Below, piece by piece: positions 1 to 8,777 of a stretch of 64,000 bases of DNA. Every line of letters starts with the position of its first letter. Position 1 is the first letter of the stretch. Both the position numbers and the translations under genes were made by a program. The notes beneath the pieces were generated by a model. The model was not told the origin of the DNA, made no database searches, and saw nothing but the letters and a program-made list of their open reading frames with translations. Origin of the DNA: Hydrogenophaga sp. (lineage in GTDB: Bacteria; Pseudomonadota; Gammaproteobacteria; Burkholderiales; Burkholderiaceae_C); contig NZ_JAHCKL010000007.1 of assembly GCF_026125785.1 (NCBI RefSeq), positions 1 to 64,000 of the forward strand, read 5' to 3'.

Positions 1-4
1 GGCG

Positions 5-1426
5 TCAGGGCGCGGCCTGCAGGGCACCCACGCGGCGAGCACCGCCCGAGATCGCGCGAAGCGTGTAAGGCGTGGGCGCATCGTTCGCGTAGGCACTGTC
101 GAGCACGCTGCCCAGCGTGGTCGATGCCTGCAGCGTGCTGTTGGGCCAGAAGTTGGGGCTGGCGATATTGGACGCCCCCGGGATGTTGGTGGCCACCGAA
201 GTCACGTTGCCCGACTGGATGGCGTTGCCGCTGGCGTAGGTGCCACCGAACAACGAGACGCTGCCGGTGCCAGCAAACAGGTTGGCCGTGAGACGCAGCG
301 TCTGCGTGCCGCTGTAGGCGGCGATGAAGTAGCCGCCGGAGCGGGTGCTCACCACCGTGTTGTGGAACATCTCGAACGTATTGGTCGAGTTCTCGATGCC
401 TTCGGCGCCATAGGAGATCGCGGTTGGGTTGTCCGCGTTCGGCCCCTTGTGGAACATGTTGCCGCGCAGCACCACGCGTCCGCCGTTGGGGAAATCCGCC
501 AGGTAGCTGGAAGTCCCCGTCGGGCCGTCCATGAAGTAGCTGTTCTCGATGATGGTTTCCTGGGCGCGGCTCTTGAGGTTGTGGCCGATCTTCGCTTCGT
601 GGAAATAGCTCGCCGACACCGTCAACCGGGTGATCAGGTTGACGTAGATGTTGTGCGAGTAGCCATCGCCGTAACCGTTGCGCGCGAACTCCGAGCGCTC
701 GATGCTGATGGTGGACGACCCGGCATTGGCAAGGATGCCGTTCTCGTTGTCGTAGAAGCCGCTGTTGATGATGCGCAGGGCGCCGGTGTGCTCGGCCCGG
801 ATGCCCGCGCCGTTCTGGTCGGGAACCTTGGTGTCGCGGAATTCGATGCTGTCGATGGTGATGTTCGACCCCGAGATCACCCACAAGCCCTTGCCCCGGG
901 CGTTGTTGCCGTTCGCAAACAGGCGAGCGCGGCCACCGTCGCCGCAGATGGTCAGGTTGCTGACCGTCCACTGCACAACGTCGCCGCGGTAATCGCCTGC
1001 GGCGATCTTGATCACGTCGCCAGAACGGGCGGCCGCGGCCGCCGCGCTGGGAACGGCATAGGTGCGCCCCGGACCGACCAGCAGCACGCGGCCGGTGGCG
1101 GTATCGCAAGCCGTGGTGCCCACCGGAACGGGAGCCGGAGCAGGCGCTGGAGAGGGTGCTGGCGCAGGTGAAGGTGCCGGAGAGGGCGCAGGCGCAGGGG
1201 AAGGCGCCGGCGAGGGCGCAGGGGAAGGCGCAGGCGCAGGCGCAGGTGCGGGAGAGGGAGAAGGCGCGGGTGTTCCCGCCGGGGTGTCGACCGCGACGGT
1301 GTCGGAACCGCCGCCGCCACAGGCACCCAGCGTGGCGGCGAACAGCAGCGCCAGCGAGACACTGGTGGCACGGGACAGCGAAGGCACCGCGGTGCCCGGT
1401 GCGGGGGTGGGATGGATGGCGTTCAA
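5..1426 (-). CDS. Secreted lipoprotein with right-handed parallel beta-helix domain
   Basis: About 473 aa if translation starts at the TTG at 1426; no good ATG or ribosome site is visible, so the start is uncertain. Residues ~20-40 form a hydrophobic signal ending in a lipobox (LGAC) followed by a Gly run, so the product is probably lipid-anchored. A ~55-residue Pro/Ala/Ser linker follows. The remainder is rich in Asn/Gly/Ile rungs (for example NITIDSIEFRDTK, RIINSGFYDNENGI, SIERSEFARNGYG), the pattern of Pfam 'right handed beta helix' (pectate-lyase-like) proteins. Such folds often bind or cleave polysaccharides, but no catalytic signature was recognised and the substrate is unknown. The stop codon is complete at the window edge. 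It is transcribed divergently from the arginase gene. Confidence 0.75.
   Translation of the reverse strand: MNAIHPTPAPGTAVPSLSRATSVSLALLFAATLGACGGGGSDTVAVDTPAGTPAPSPSPAPAPAPAPSPAPSPAPSPAPAPSPAPSPAPAPSPAPAPAPVPVGTTACDTATGRVLLVGPGRTYAVPSAAAAAARSGDVIKIAAGDYRGDVVQWTVSNLTICGDGGRARLFANGNNARGKGLWVISGSNITIDSIEFRDTKVPDQNGAGIRAEHTGALRIINSGFYDNENGILANAGSSTISIERSEFARNGYGDGYSHNIYVNLITRLTVSASYFHEAKIGHNLKSRAQETIIENSYFMDGPTGTSSYLADFPNGGRVVLRGNMFHKGPNADNPTAISYGAEGIENSTNTFEMFHNTVVSTRSGGYFIAAYSGTQTLRLTANLFAGTGSVSLFGGTYASGNAIQSGNVTSVATNIPGASNIASPNFWPNSTLQASTTLGSVLDSAYANDAPTPYTLRAISGGARRVGALQAAP
1129..1275. repeat. Hexanucleotide-like repeat encoding a Pro-Ala/Pro-Ser linker
   Basis: Degenerate tandem units of the type GGCGCA/GGAGAG on the plus strand encode, on the minus strand, alternating PAPAPS residues between the lipobox and the beta-helix of the lipoprotein. 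Slippage-prone repeats like this can vary in length between strains. Here the linker probably works as an extended stalk holding the domain away from the membrane. Confidence 0.8.
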
Positions 1427-1784
1427 GGCGAGGTATCGGGTAAGACCACTGCCGCCGGCAGGCGCCGGGCGCAGGCTGCGCGGCAAGCGATCGATTGGCG
1501 GAACCGGACTGTCACCCTCAGTGTCGGGGTGCCGTTGACAGACACCTGCATCGCGACGATGAGCGGAAAATCCGGACGTTCGAGCGGAGTGGAGTGTCGC
1601 CAAGCCCTGACGCGGCCCCACGACAGAAGGTTCATGGAAGTAACCAAATCCTCGCGGTACGCCGCTCCGCCCGGGGGCCACGAACACCCGGGGTGCTGGT
1701 AGGGGTAGGAACACGGATCGCGCCATTGGACACACTCCATACAGATTGACACAGTTCGCCGGACACATCCACCACAATGCGGCC
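1427..1784. other. Intergenic region between divergent genes (358 bp)
   Basis: It lies between the beta-helix lipoprotein (minus) and arginase (plus). There is a CCCGGG-N11-CCCGGG inverted repeat near 1670-1700 and a TTGACA hexamer at 1746-1751, but no properly spaced -10. No convincing small gene was found. It should carry both divergent promoters, neither of which can be placed with confidence. Confidence 0.4.
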
Positions 1785-2702
1785 ATGCAGCGAGACATCA
1801 GCCTGATCGGCGTTCCCACGGACATCGGCGCCGGCACGCGCGGTGCGTCCATGGGGCCGGAAGCCCTGCGGGTGGCTGGCCTGGAAGCTGTCCTGCGGCA
1901 CCAGGGCTTGCGCGTGCGGGACCGCGGGAACCTCGCCGGCCCGCCCAACCCCTGGCAAGCACCGGTGGACGGGTACCGGCATCTGGACGAGGTGACCCAC
2001 TGGAGCGGGATCGTGCACGAGGCAGTGCACGCCGAGCTCGCGCTCGGTTATCTGCCCATCGTGCTGGGTGGGGACCACAGCCTCGCCCTGGGTTCGATCA
2101 GCGCGGTGGCGCGCCACTGCCGCGCCACCGGCAAGGCGCTCAGGGTGCTCTGGCTCGACGCCCACGCCGACTTCAACACCGCCGCCCTGACCCCCAGCGG
2201 CAACATCCACGGCATGCCGGTGGCCCTGCTTTGCGGTCTCGGACCCGCGCCACTCACTGGCGTGGGTGGCCACACGCCGGCCATCGAACCCGGCACCGTG
2301 CGGCAGATCGGCATCCGCAGCGTGGACCCGGGCGAGAAGCGGCTGGTGCACGACATGGGTCTGGAGGTGTTCGACATGCGCTACATCGACGAGATGGGCA
2401 TGCGGCACACCATGACACAGGCCCTGCAGGGGGTGGACGGCAACACCCACCTGCATGTGAGCTTTGACGTCGATTTCCTCGACCCCGAGATCGCACCGGG
2501 CGTGGGCACCACAGTGCCCGGCGGCCCCACCTACCGGGAGGCCCAGTTGTGCATGGAGATGATCGCCGATACCGGCCAGTTGGGTTCGCTGGACGTGATG
2601 GAACTCAATCCTGCGCTGGACGTGCGCAACCGGACGGCGGTGCTGGCGGTGGACCTGATCGAGAGCCTGTTCGGCAAATCGACCCTCATGCGGTCGGGCT
2701 GA
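1785..2702 (+). CDS. rocF: Arginase (ureohydrolase family)
   Basis: 305 aa, the usual arginase length. It hydrolyses L-arginine to ornithine and urea using a binuclear Mn centre. The metal-binding motifs are all present: GGDHS (residues ~95-99), DAHAD (~125-129) and SFDVDFLDP, followed by the MELNP segment near the C-terminus. The ATG at 1785 (MQRDISLIGVP) is preferred because the family N-terminus starts there; an in-frame TTG at 1746 would only add non-conserved residues. No strong Shine-Dalgarno is visible. The 3' end overlaps the convergent ABM-domain gene by 17 bp. A related ureohydrolase acting on another guanidino compound cannot be excluded. Confidence 0.88.
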   Translation: MQRDISLIGVPTDIGAGTRGASMGPEALRVAGLEAVLRHQGLRVRDRGNLAGPPNPWQAPVDGYRHLDEVTHWSGIVHEAVHAELALGYLPIVLGGDHSLALGSISAVARHCRATGKALRVLWLDAHADFNTAALTPSGNIHGMPVALLCGLGPAPLTGVGGHTPAIEPGTVRQIGIRSVDPGEKRLVHDMGLEVFDMRYIDEMGMRHTMTQALQGVDGNTHLHVSFDVDFLDPEIAPGVGTTVPGGPTYREAQLCMEMIADTGQLGSLDVMELNPALDVRNRTAVLAVDLIESLFGKSTLMRSG

Positions 2703-2988
2703 TGAGCTCCAGGTGCTCGACCACGGGCGGCTGCACGAAGTACGGCCCCACGATGGCGCGCCATTGCGCGAAGCGGTCCGACGCCCGGAAACCGACCATG
2801 TGGTCCTCCACCGTGGCCCAGCGGATGGTCAGTATGTAGCGGCCCGGACTTTCGATGCTGCGACGCACCTTGTAGCCCAGGAAGCCTTTCGAGGGGGCAA
2901 TGACGGTGGTGACGCCGCGCAGGATGGCCTCTTCGAAAGCGTCGCGTTTCTGGGGATCGATGCGGATGTCGGCGTGTTCGAGGATCAT
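2686..2988 (-). CDS. Antibiotic biosynthesis monooxygenase (ABM) domain protein
   Basis: 100 aa single-domain protein of the ABM/YgiN-like dimeric ferredoxin-fold family, recognised from MILEHADIRIDPQKRDAFEE at the N-terminus and the central RYILTIRWATVEDHMVGFR segment. Members act as cofactor-free monooxygenases on quinol-like compounds or have no known activity. The start ATG at 2988 lies 47 bp downstream of the GMC oxidoreductase stop on the same strand, so the two may be co-transcribed. Substrate unknown. Confidence 0.75.
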   Translation of the reverse strand: MILEHADIRIDPQKRDAFEEAILRGVTTVIAPSKGFLGYKVRRSIESPGRYILTIRWATVEDHMVGFRASDRFAQWRAIVGPYFVQPPVVEHLELISPTA

Positions 2989-3035
2989 CGTAGGAAGTCT
3001 CCGCGGTGCAAAAGATGGGAACAGAAGGCCGCAGG

Positions 3036-4730
3036 TTAACCGGGAATCGCCTGCGGTAGATCCAGCGGGTCCTGGGTCCCTTGATCCGTGTGGTTCGCGG
3101 GTGCGAAGGCGCGCCTGTCCTCGCGCAGCATGTCCACCGCCTTCTCCGCCATCATGATCACGGGCGCGTTGGTGTTGCCCCCGACCACACTCGGCATGAC
3201 CGAGGCATCGACCACCCGCAAACCCTGGACACCATGCACGCGCAGGCGCGCATCCACCACGTCCAGAGGCCCCGGGCCCATGCGGCAGGTGCCAACGGGG
3301 TGGTAGATCGTGTCTGCGTGGTTGCGGATGAACTGCTCGATCTGCGCGTCGCTGCGGGCGTGCACGGAAGCCGACGCCTCGAATCCCCCATGGCGCGCCA
3401 GCGCGGGTTGCTCCAGCAGACGGCGCATGAGCTTGAAGCCACGCAGCAAGCGCGCCATGTCGTCCGGGTCCTGAAGAAACGCCGGATCGATCAGCGGTGC
3501 GGCCTGCGGGTCCGCACTGGCCAGGCGCAGGGTGCCGCGGCTGCGCGGACGCAACAGGCAGACGTGGCAGGAATAACCGTGGCCCAGCACGGTCTTGCGA
3601 CCGTGGTCGACCAGCTTGCCAACCACGAAGTGCAACTGCAGATCGGGCACGGCCTCTTCGGGGGTGCTGCGGATGAAGCCGCCGGCCTCGGCAAAGTTGG
3701 TGGTCAGAAGACCGCTGCGCTGGCGGCGCCATTCAAAGATGCCGCGCAGCACGCGCGCCACGCCAGTGGGCGATACACCCAGCAGATCCTTGACGCGGGG
3801 CGCATTGACCACCAGCACCACATCCACGTGGTCGTGCAGGTTCTCACCCACACCGGGCAGATCGCGCACCACGGGGATGCCGTGCGCCTTCAGGTGGTCC
3901 GCAGGCCCGACGCCCGAGAGCATCAGCAACTGCGGCGAACCGAACGCGCCCGCACTGAGCACCACCTCGCCGCCGCTGCGCAGGCGCAGCGTCTGCAACG
4001 GCCCCCGTCCGTCCTGCCCCCGGTAAGCGACGCCCACCGCGCGGGGCGAACCCGTGTCCGACACCTCGGTGAGCACCTGGGTCACCAGGGCATGCGTGAT
4101 GACCTGCAGGTTGGACCGCCCCAGGTGCGGCGTGAGGTATGCCTTGGCGGCGCTGAATCGCTCACCATCGCGGTGCGTGACCTGGTAGGCCCCCACACCC
4201 TCCTGCTCCGGCCCATTGAAGTCGGGGTTGTGCCGGTAGCCGGCCTGCTGTCCGGCTTCGATGAAGGCAGGCAGGAACGGATTGGGGCTGCGCAGGTCCA
4301 TCACGTTGAGCGGCCCGCCTTGCCCGTGCAAGTCGTCGGCGCCGCGCTCGTTGTGTTCGGCGCGCTTGAAGTACGGCAGCACGTCGGCAAAAGACCATCC
4401 TGGATTGCCCTGCGCGGCCCAATCGTCGTAGTCGCGCGCATGGCCACGCGCGTAGATCATGGCGTTCACGGAACTCGATCCACCCAGCACCTTGCCCCGG
4501 GGCTGGTAACCGCGCCGGCCATTCAGGCCTGGCTGGGGCACCGTCTGCAGGCACCAGTTGGCCTGGCCGTTCTTGGCCAGCACCGCCAGGCCGGCCGGGC
4601 AATGGATCAGCACGCTGTGGTCGGGCGGGCCGGCCTCCAGCAAGGCCACGCGGATCTCCGGGTTTTCGCTCAAGCGGGCCGCGAGCACGCAGCCCGCAGA
4701 GCCGCCACCGACGATGATGTAGTCGAACAT
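3036..4730 (-). CDS. GMC-family FAD oxidoreductase (choline dehydrogenase-like)
   Basis: 564 aa, typical GMC length. The N-terminal FAD-binding motif is [16 protein letters not shown] (residues ~7-22). The GMC signature [18 protein letters not shown] follows, and the C-terminal active-site region has the conserved His in [10 protein letters not shown] and the Asn in GGNTNAP. It oxidises an alcohol or aldehyde with FAD; choline, polyethylene glycol and long-chain alcohols are known family substrates, and the sequence does not decide between them. The ATG at 4730 is supported by an upstream CAGGAG. It is divergent from the 3-hydroxybutyryl-CoA dehydrogenase gene, with 187 bp between them. Confidence 0.88.
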   Translation of the reverse strand: MFDYIIVGGGSAGCVLAARLSENPEIRVALLEAGPPDHSVLIHCPAGLAVLAKNGQANWCLQTVPQPGLNGRRGYQPRGKVLGGSSSVNAMIYARGHARDYDDWAAQGNPGWSFADVLPYFKRAEHNERGADDLHGQGGPLNVMDLRSPNPFLPAFIEAGQQAGYRHNPDFNGPEQEGVGAYQVTHRDGERFSAAKAYLTPHLGRSNLQVITHALVTQVLTEVSDTGSPRAVGVAYRGQDGRGPLQTLRLRSGGEVVLSAGAFGSPQLLMLSGVGPADHLKAHGIPVVRDLPGVGENLHDHVDVVLVVNAPRVKDLLGVSPTGVARVLRGIFEWRRQRSGLLTTNFAEAGGFIRSTPEEAVPDLQLHFVVGKLVDHGRKTVLGHGYSCHVCLLRPRSRGTLRLASADPQAAPLIDPAFLQDPDDMARLLRGFKLMRRLLEQPALARHGGFEASASVHARSDAQIEQFIRNHADTIYHPVGTCRMGPGPLDVVDARLRVHGVQGLRVVDASVMPSVVGGNTNAPVIMMAEKAVDMLREDRRAFAPANHTDQGTQDPLDLPQAIPG

Positions 4731-4917
4731 GGGGTCTGTCTCCTGGGACGCCGGGCACGTCTTGCGGTGCGCGACAATCGCCTGGGCAAGGTAGCACAGG
4801 CCCGCCGCCGCCTTTAGGCAGCGCGGCCTAGGAAAGACACCCCGGTGACGCCCTGCGCGCGCCGCAGCACTCCACAGGTTTTCTTCTTCATCCGCATCAG
4901 ACAGGAGCATCGCACCC

Positions 4918-5769
4918 ATGAACACGATCCAGACCGTCGGCATCATTGGCTCAGGCACCATGGGCAATGGCATCGCGCAGGCCTGCGCCACGAACGGCAT
5001 CCGCGTGGTGATGGTGGACATCTCGCAGGCCGCGGTAGACAAGGGTCTGGCCACCGTCGCCGGCAGCCTGGACCGCCTGATCAAGAAAGACAAGATCGGC
5101 GTCGCCGACAAGGACAAGGCCCTTGCCCTGATCCACGGCTCAACGAGCTACGACGACCTCAAGAGCGCGCAGTTGGTGATCGAGGCCGCCACCGAGAACG
5201 AAGGCCTGAAGATCAAGATCCTGCAGCAGCTCGACGGTCTGCTGGCGCCCGAGGTCATCGTGGCCACCAACACCAGCTCGATCAGCATCACCAAGCTGGC
5301 CGCGTCCACCCAGCGGGCAGACCGCTTCATCGGCATGCACTTCTTCAACCCGGTCCCCATGATGGCGCTGGTGGAGATCATCCGCGGCCTGCAGACCAGC
5401 GACGCCACGCACGACACGGTCAAGGCGCTGGCCGAAGCCCTGGGCAAGACACCGATCACCGTGAAGAACGCCCCCGGCTTCGTGGTCAACCGCATCCTCG
5501 TACCCATGATCAACGAGGCCTTCTTCGTGCTCGCCGAAGGCATCGCCAGCCCCGAAGACATCGACGCCGGCATGAAGCTGGGCACGAACCAGCCCATCGG
5601 CCCGCTCGCGCTGGCCGACATGATCGGCCTGGACGTGTGCCTGGCCGTGATGAACGTCTACATGGCCGAGTTCAACGACAGCAAGTACCGCCCGGCCCCG
5701 CTGCTCAAGGAAATGGTCGCGGCCGGCTGGCTGGGGCGCAAGAGCGGCCGGGGGGTGTATAGGTACTGA
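4918..5769 (+). CDS. 3-hydroxybutyryl-CoA dehydrogenase
   Basis: 283 aa, matching the single-domain-pair HBD/PaaH family. It oxidises (S)-3-hydroxyacyl-CoA to 3-ketoacyl-CoA with NAD(P). The Rossmann motif GIIGSGTMGNGIAQA is at residues ~8-22, the family signature HFFNPVPMMALVEII carries the catalytic His, and the C-terminal helical domain has PGFVVNRILVPMINEA. An AGGAG lies 10 nt upstream of the ATG. It stands alone between a divergent GMC gene and a palindromic repeat, so it may serve general fatty-acid, butyrate/PHB or phenylacetate metabolism. Confidence 0.9.
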   Translation: MNTIQTVGIIGSGTMGNGIAQACATNGIRVVMVDISQAAVDKGLATVAGSLDRLIKKDKIGVADKDKALALIHGSTSYDDLKSAQLVIEAATENEGLKIKILQQLDGLLAPEVIVATNTSSISITKLAASTQRADRFIGMHFFNPVPMMALVEIIRGLQTSDATHDTVKALAEALGKTPITVKNAPGFVVNRILVPMINEAFFVLAEGIASPEDIDAGMKLGTNQPIGPLALADMIGLDVCLAVMNVYMAEFNDSKYRPAPLLKEMVAAGWLGRKSGRGVYRY

Positions 5770-5772
5770 GGA

Positions 5773-5863
5773 CACCCCCCTGCGCCGCTGCGCGGCTTCC
5801 CCCCTCTCTGGCGCGCCTTCGGCGCTGGGAGGGGGGACGATGCCTTGGGCCGGCGGAGCCGGA
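5773..5863. repeat. Comamonad-type palindromic intergenic element, copy 1
   Basis: It starts with CACCCCCCTGCGCCGCTGCG 3 bp after the hydroxybutyryl-CoA dehydrogenase stop and continues through a GGGGGGAC block to GGCCGGCGGAGCCGG. It is nearly identical to the inverted elements flanking the tandem array at 47.3-48.0 kb, differing by a few extra C/G residues and a CTTCGGC for CTGCGGC change. It can fold into strong hairpins and could act as the terminator for the upstream gene. Confidence 0.8.
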
Positions 5864-5972
5864 CCCTCGGCATCTCTGGGCTTACACGCCTCGCTTCGCT
5901 CGCTGGGTGGCTTGGGCTGGCGGAGGTGGGCCTTTGGCATCTCTGGGTGGGGGCGCCTCGCTTCGTTCGCTC
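5845..5972. repeat. Imperfect tandem duplication of ~65 bp
   Basis: Two diverged copies, 5845-5911 and 5912-5972, share TTGGGC-GGCGGAG, GGCATCTCTGGG and GCCTCGCTTCG-TCGCT blocks. The first copy overlaps the palindromic element. Together they fill most of the 272-bp gap before the glutathione reductase gene. No open gene is supported here. Confidence 0.6.
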
Positions 5973-6041
5973 TATTCGCCCTGATCGGCACTGGCTTTCG
6001 TGCGGCCGTAACATGCGTCTCTGCTTCGAGGACCCATTCGC

Positions 6042-7451
6042 ATGAGCGCTTCATCTTTCGACTTCGATCTTTTCGTCATCGGTGGCGGCAGTGGTGGCGT
6101 GCGTGCCGCGCGCATGGCGGCGCAGCGCGGTGCGCGTGTCGGCCTGGCGGAGACGCTGGGGGCCGACGGGTTGGGGGGTACCTGCGTCAACGTTGGGTGT
6201 ATTCCCAAGAAGCTCTACAGCTACGCGGCGCACTACCACGAGGCGTTCGAGGAGTCGCGTGGCTTTGGCTGGGAAGGCGAAGCGCCCACGCTCAACTGGG
6301 CAACGCTCAAGGCGAACCGAGCGCGTGAAATCGGGCGTCTCAACGGTGTCTATGGCAACCTGCTGCGCGGTTCCGGGGTCACGGTGTTCGAGGCGTTCGC
6401 GCGCATCACCGGCGCGCACGGTATCTCGCTGGCCACGCTGAATGCGGACGGCTCGGCCGGGCACCAGTCTTTCACGGCGAAACACATCCTGATCGCCACC
6501 GGCGGCACGCCGCATGTACCGCATTTCGTGGGCCGCGAGCACGTCATCACGTCCAACGACATCTTCGACCTGGAACCGTTTCCGCAGCGCCTGGTGGTGG
6601 TCGGAGGCGGCTACATCGCGTGCGAGTTCGCGTCCATCTTCAACGGGCTCGGTGCCCAGGTGACGCAGCTCTACCGGGGCGAACAGGTGCTGCGGGGCTT
6701 TGACGACGAGATCCGCCATTTCGTCGCGGCCGAGATGGTCAAGGCGGGCGTGGACCTGCACCTGGACGCCGGAGTGGTCGATGTGCGCAAGACGGACGAG
6801 GGCCTGCGCGTCACCTGTGAAGGGGGCGCGGTGCTGACAGCCGATGCCGTGCTCTATGCCACCGGCCGGGTGCCCAACACCCAGGGCCTGGGCCTGGAGG
6901 CGGTGGGTGTGGCCCAGGGCGCCAAAGGCGAGGTGATCGTCAACGGGCACTACCAGACCAACGTGCCGTCGATCTTCGCCGTGGGCGACGTGACCAGCCG
7001 CGTGCAACTCACGCCGGTGGCACTGGGAGAGGCCATGGTGGTGGTCGACCAGCTCTTCGGTCCGGCCTCGGGCAAGGCCGCGCGCACCATGGGGTACGAC
7101 TTCATCCCCACCGCCGTGTTCACGCACCCCAGCATCGGCACCGTGGGCTACAGCGAGGCTCAGGCGCGCGAGAAGTTTGGCGAGGTGACCATCTTCCGCA
7201 GCGAATTCAAGGCGCTGAAGCACACGCTGTCGGGCCGCACCGAGCGCACACTGATGAAGCTGGTGGTGGAGACCAAGACCGACCGCGTGGTGGGCCTGCA
7301 CATGGTGGGCGCCGACGCAGGCGAGATCGTTCAGGGTTTCGCCGTGGCCATGAAGGCCGGTGCGACCAAGGCCATCTTCGACAGCACCATCGGCATCCAC
7401 CCCACCGCGGCGGAAGAGTTCGTGACCATGCGCGAGGCCGTCAGGAACTGA
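6042..7451 (+). CDS. gor: Glutathione-disulfide reductase
   Basis: 469 aa class I pyridine-nucleotide disulfide oxidoreductase. It reduces GSSG to GSH with NADPH in the cytoplasm. FAD motif VIGGGSGGVRAARMAA is at the N-terminus, followed by the redox disulfide in GGTCVNVGCIPKKL. The NAD(P) fold has VVVGGGYIACEFASI, and the C-terminal HPTAAEEFVTM carries the catalytic His of the partner subunit. The missing lipoamide-type motifs and the overall length favour glutathione reductase. A GAGGA lies ~9 nt upstream of the ATG. Its 3' end overlaps the convergent membrane gene by 11 bp. Confidence 0.9.
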   Translation: MSASSFDFDLFVIGGGSGGVRAARMAAQRGARVGLAETLGADGLGGTCVNVGCIPKKLYSYAAHYHEAFEESRGFGWEGEAPTLNWATLKANRAREIGRLNGVYGNLLRGSGVTVFEAFARITGAHGISLATLNADGSAGHQSFTAKHILIATGGTPHVPHFVGREHVITSNDIFDLEPFPQRLVVVGGGYIACEFASIFNGLGAQVTQLYRGEQVLRGFDDEIRHFVAAEMVKAGVDLHLDAGVVDVRKTDEGLRVTCEGGAVLTADAVLYATGRVPNTQGLGLEAVGVAQGAKGEVIVNGHYQTNVPSIFAVGDVTSRVQLTPVALGEAMVVVDQLFGPASGKAARTMGYDFIPTAVFTHPSIGTVGYSEAQAREKFGEVTIFRSEFKALKHTLSGRTERTLMKLVVETKTDRVVGLHMVGADAGEIVQGFAVAMKAGATKAIFDSTIGIHPTAAEEFVTMREAVRN

Positions 7452-8724
7452 GGAACCAGAGCAGGGCCGCGCCCAGCAGGGTATGTGCCCACAGGCCCGG
7501 CGCGAGCCAGGCGACATACCGCCCGCCACCCGTCAGCGCGGCCGTGATGCTCTTGCTCAGGGCATGCACCGCCAGCGCCAACACCACCGCCAGCCCGGCC
7601 GGGCCAGCCGGCGGCCTGGTGGCGAACACCGCGGCCAGCGCCGAGTGCAGATCGGCCAGGGCGCCCAGCAGCGTGCCCACATAGAGACCTGCCTGCCCCA
7701 GCCAGAGCGTCAGCGCATGCACCAGCACCTGGATGGCGGTCAGCAACGCGGCCACGGCGGCAGCGCCCCGCAGACTGAACATGCGCTCCGAGCCGGCCGT
7801 GGGCAAGCCTTCTACCCGCGGCGTGGACATTGCGCCCAGCTCCGTCTCCGCCGGCGCACCCCGCACCAGCCACACACCCCAGAGCGCCGCCAGGGCCGCG
7901 GCCGCCAGCGCGGGAATCCACAGCGTGGCGAGCCAGGCCGGTTGCACGGCGGCGGCCACCAGCAGCAGTTGCAGTTGCGTGGATACGCAGGACAGCAATC
8001 CGCCGCCGGCCATGAGCCGCGCACCCGAACGCCCCTCGCGCACCGCCAGCCCCAAGGTGGCGATGGTGGCCGTGCTGGAGACGAAACCGGATGCCAGCGA
8101 AGACAGTGCCACCGCATGCCGGGCCTGCAGCAGGCGGCGCCCCAGGTGCGCGAGCGATTGCACGGCCAGCAGCAACGCCAGCAGTTGCACCATCAGGTGC
8201 GGGTTGAGCACAGGTCCCCAGAATGGGCGGTCGGGCATCAGCGGAAGGGCCACGAGCACGAGTGCGGCCAGCACGATGCCATCGCGCACCTCGGCCGGCC
8301 GCAGCCAGTGGCGCGCAAACCGGTGCATGCGTTCGCGCCCTTCGAGCACCGCGGTAAGCCCCACGGCCAGGGCGGCGGCCAGTGGCAGGCTCCAGACACA
8401 CAACACGCCGATGAGGTAGGTCAGCAGCAGCGCCACCTCGGTGGTCACGCCCGGGTCGTCGGAACGGTCGCGCCAGTAAGCCACCACCCCCAGCGCCGCC
8501 ACGAAGGCCGCACCGGCCACCACCAGCCCGCTGACCTGGGTGAGCGCGGTGGTCGCGCCCATCACGCACACCAGGGCAAAGGTGCGCAGCCCTGCCATGG
8601 CGCGGCCCGGCCCTGAGCCCTTGCGGCGCTCGCGCTCGATGCCGACCAGCAACCCGCACCCCAGGGCGACCGCCAGCGTGGTGGCGGCCGAAGCGAAGAA
8701 GGACGGTGCGGCGTTTTCTGGCAT
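7441..8724 (-). CDS. MgtC/SapB and DUF4010 family membrane protein
   Basis: 427 aa, highly hydrophobic, with about 11-12 predicted membrane segments. The N-terminus (ALGCGLLVGIERERRKG...GLRTFALVCVMGA) is the MgtC/SapB signature, in which Arg/Glu follow the first membrane helix. The C-terminal half (SSLASGFVSSTATIATLGLAVREG and onward) resembles DUF4010. The function of this two-domain family is not established; MgtC itself affects growth at low magnesium and ATP homeostasis. The ATG at 8724 (MPENAAPS) is chosen over an upstream ATG because the family N-terminus begins near it. Divergent from amn with 53 bp between. Confidence 0.82.
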   Translation of the reverse strand: MPENAAPSFFASAATTLAVALGCGLLVGIERERRKGSGPGRAMAGLRTFALVCVMGATTALTQVSGLVVAGAAFVAALGVVAYWRDRSDDPGVTTEVALLLTYLIGVLCVWSLPLAAALAVGLTAVLEGRERMHRFARHWLRPAEVRDGIVLAALVLVALPLMPDRPFWGPVLNPHLMVQLLALLLAVQSLAHLGRRLLQARHAVALSSLASGFVSSTATIATLGLAVREGRSGARLMAGGGLLSCVSTQLQLLLVAAAVQPAWLATLWIPALAAAALAALWGVWLVRGAPAETELGAMSTPRVEGLPTAGSERMFSLRGAAAVAALLTAIQVLVHALTLWLGQAGLYVGTLLGALADLHSALAAVFATRPPAGPAGLAVVLALAVHALSKSITAALTGGGRYVAWLAPGLWAHTLLGAALLWFLSS

Positions 8725-8777
8725 GCGGGTACAGGAATGGATGCACGACCGCCACACCGCAAGGTGACAATAGCGCC

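Noticed and set aside
1746..1784. Upstream TTG start for the arginase
   Set aside because: Adds 13 non-conserved residues; the ATG at 1785 matches the family N-terminus.
3081..4817. Long plus-strand open frame opposite the GMC oxidoreductase
   Set aside because: Antisense shadow with no recognisable domain; the minus-strand gene has all GMC motifs.
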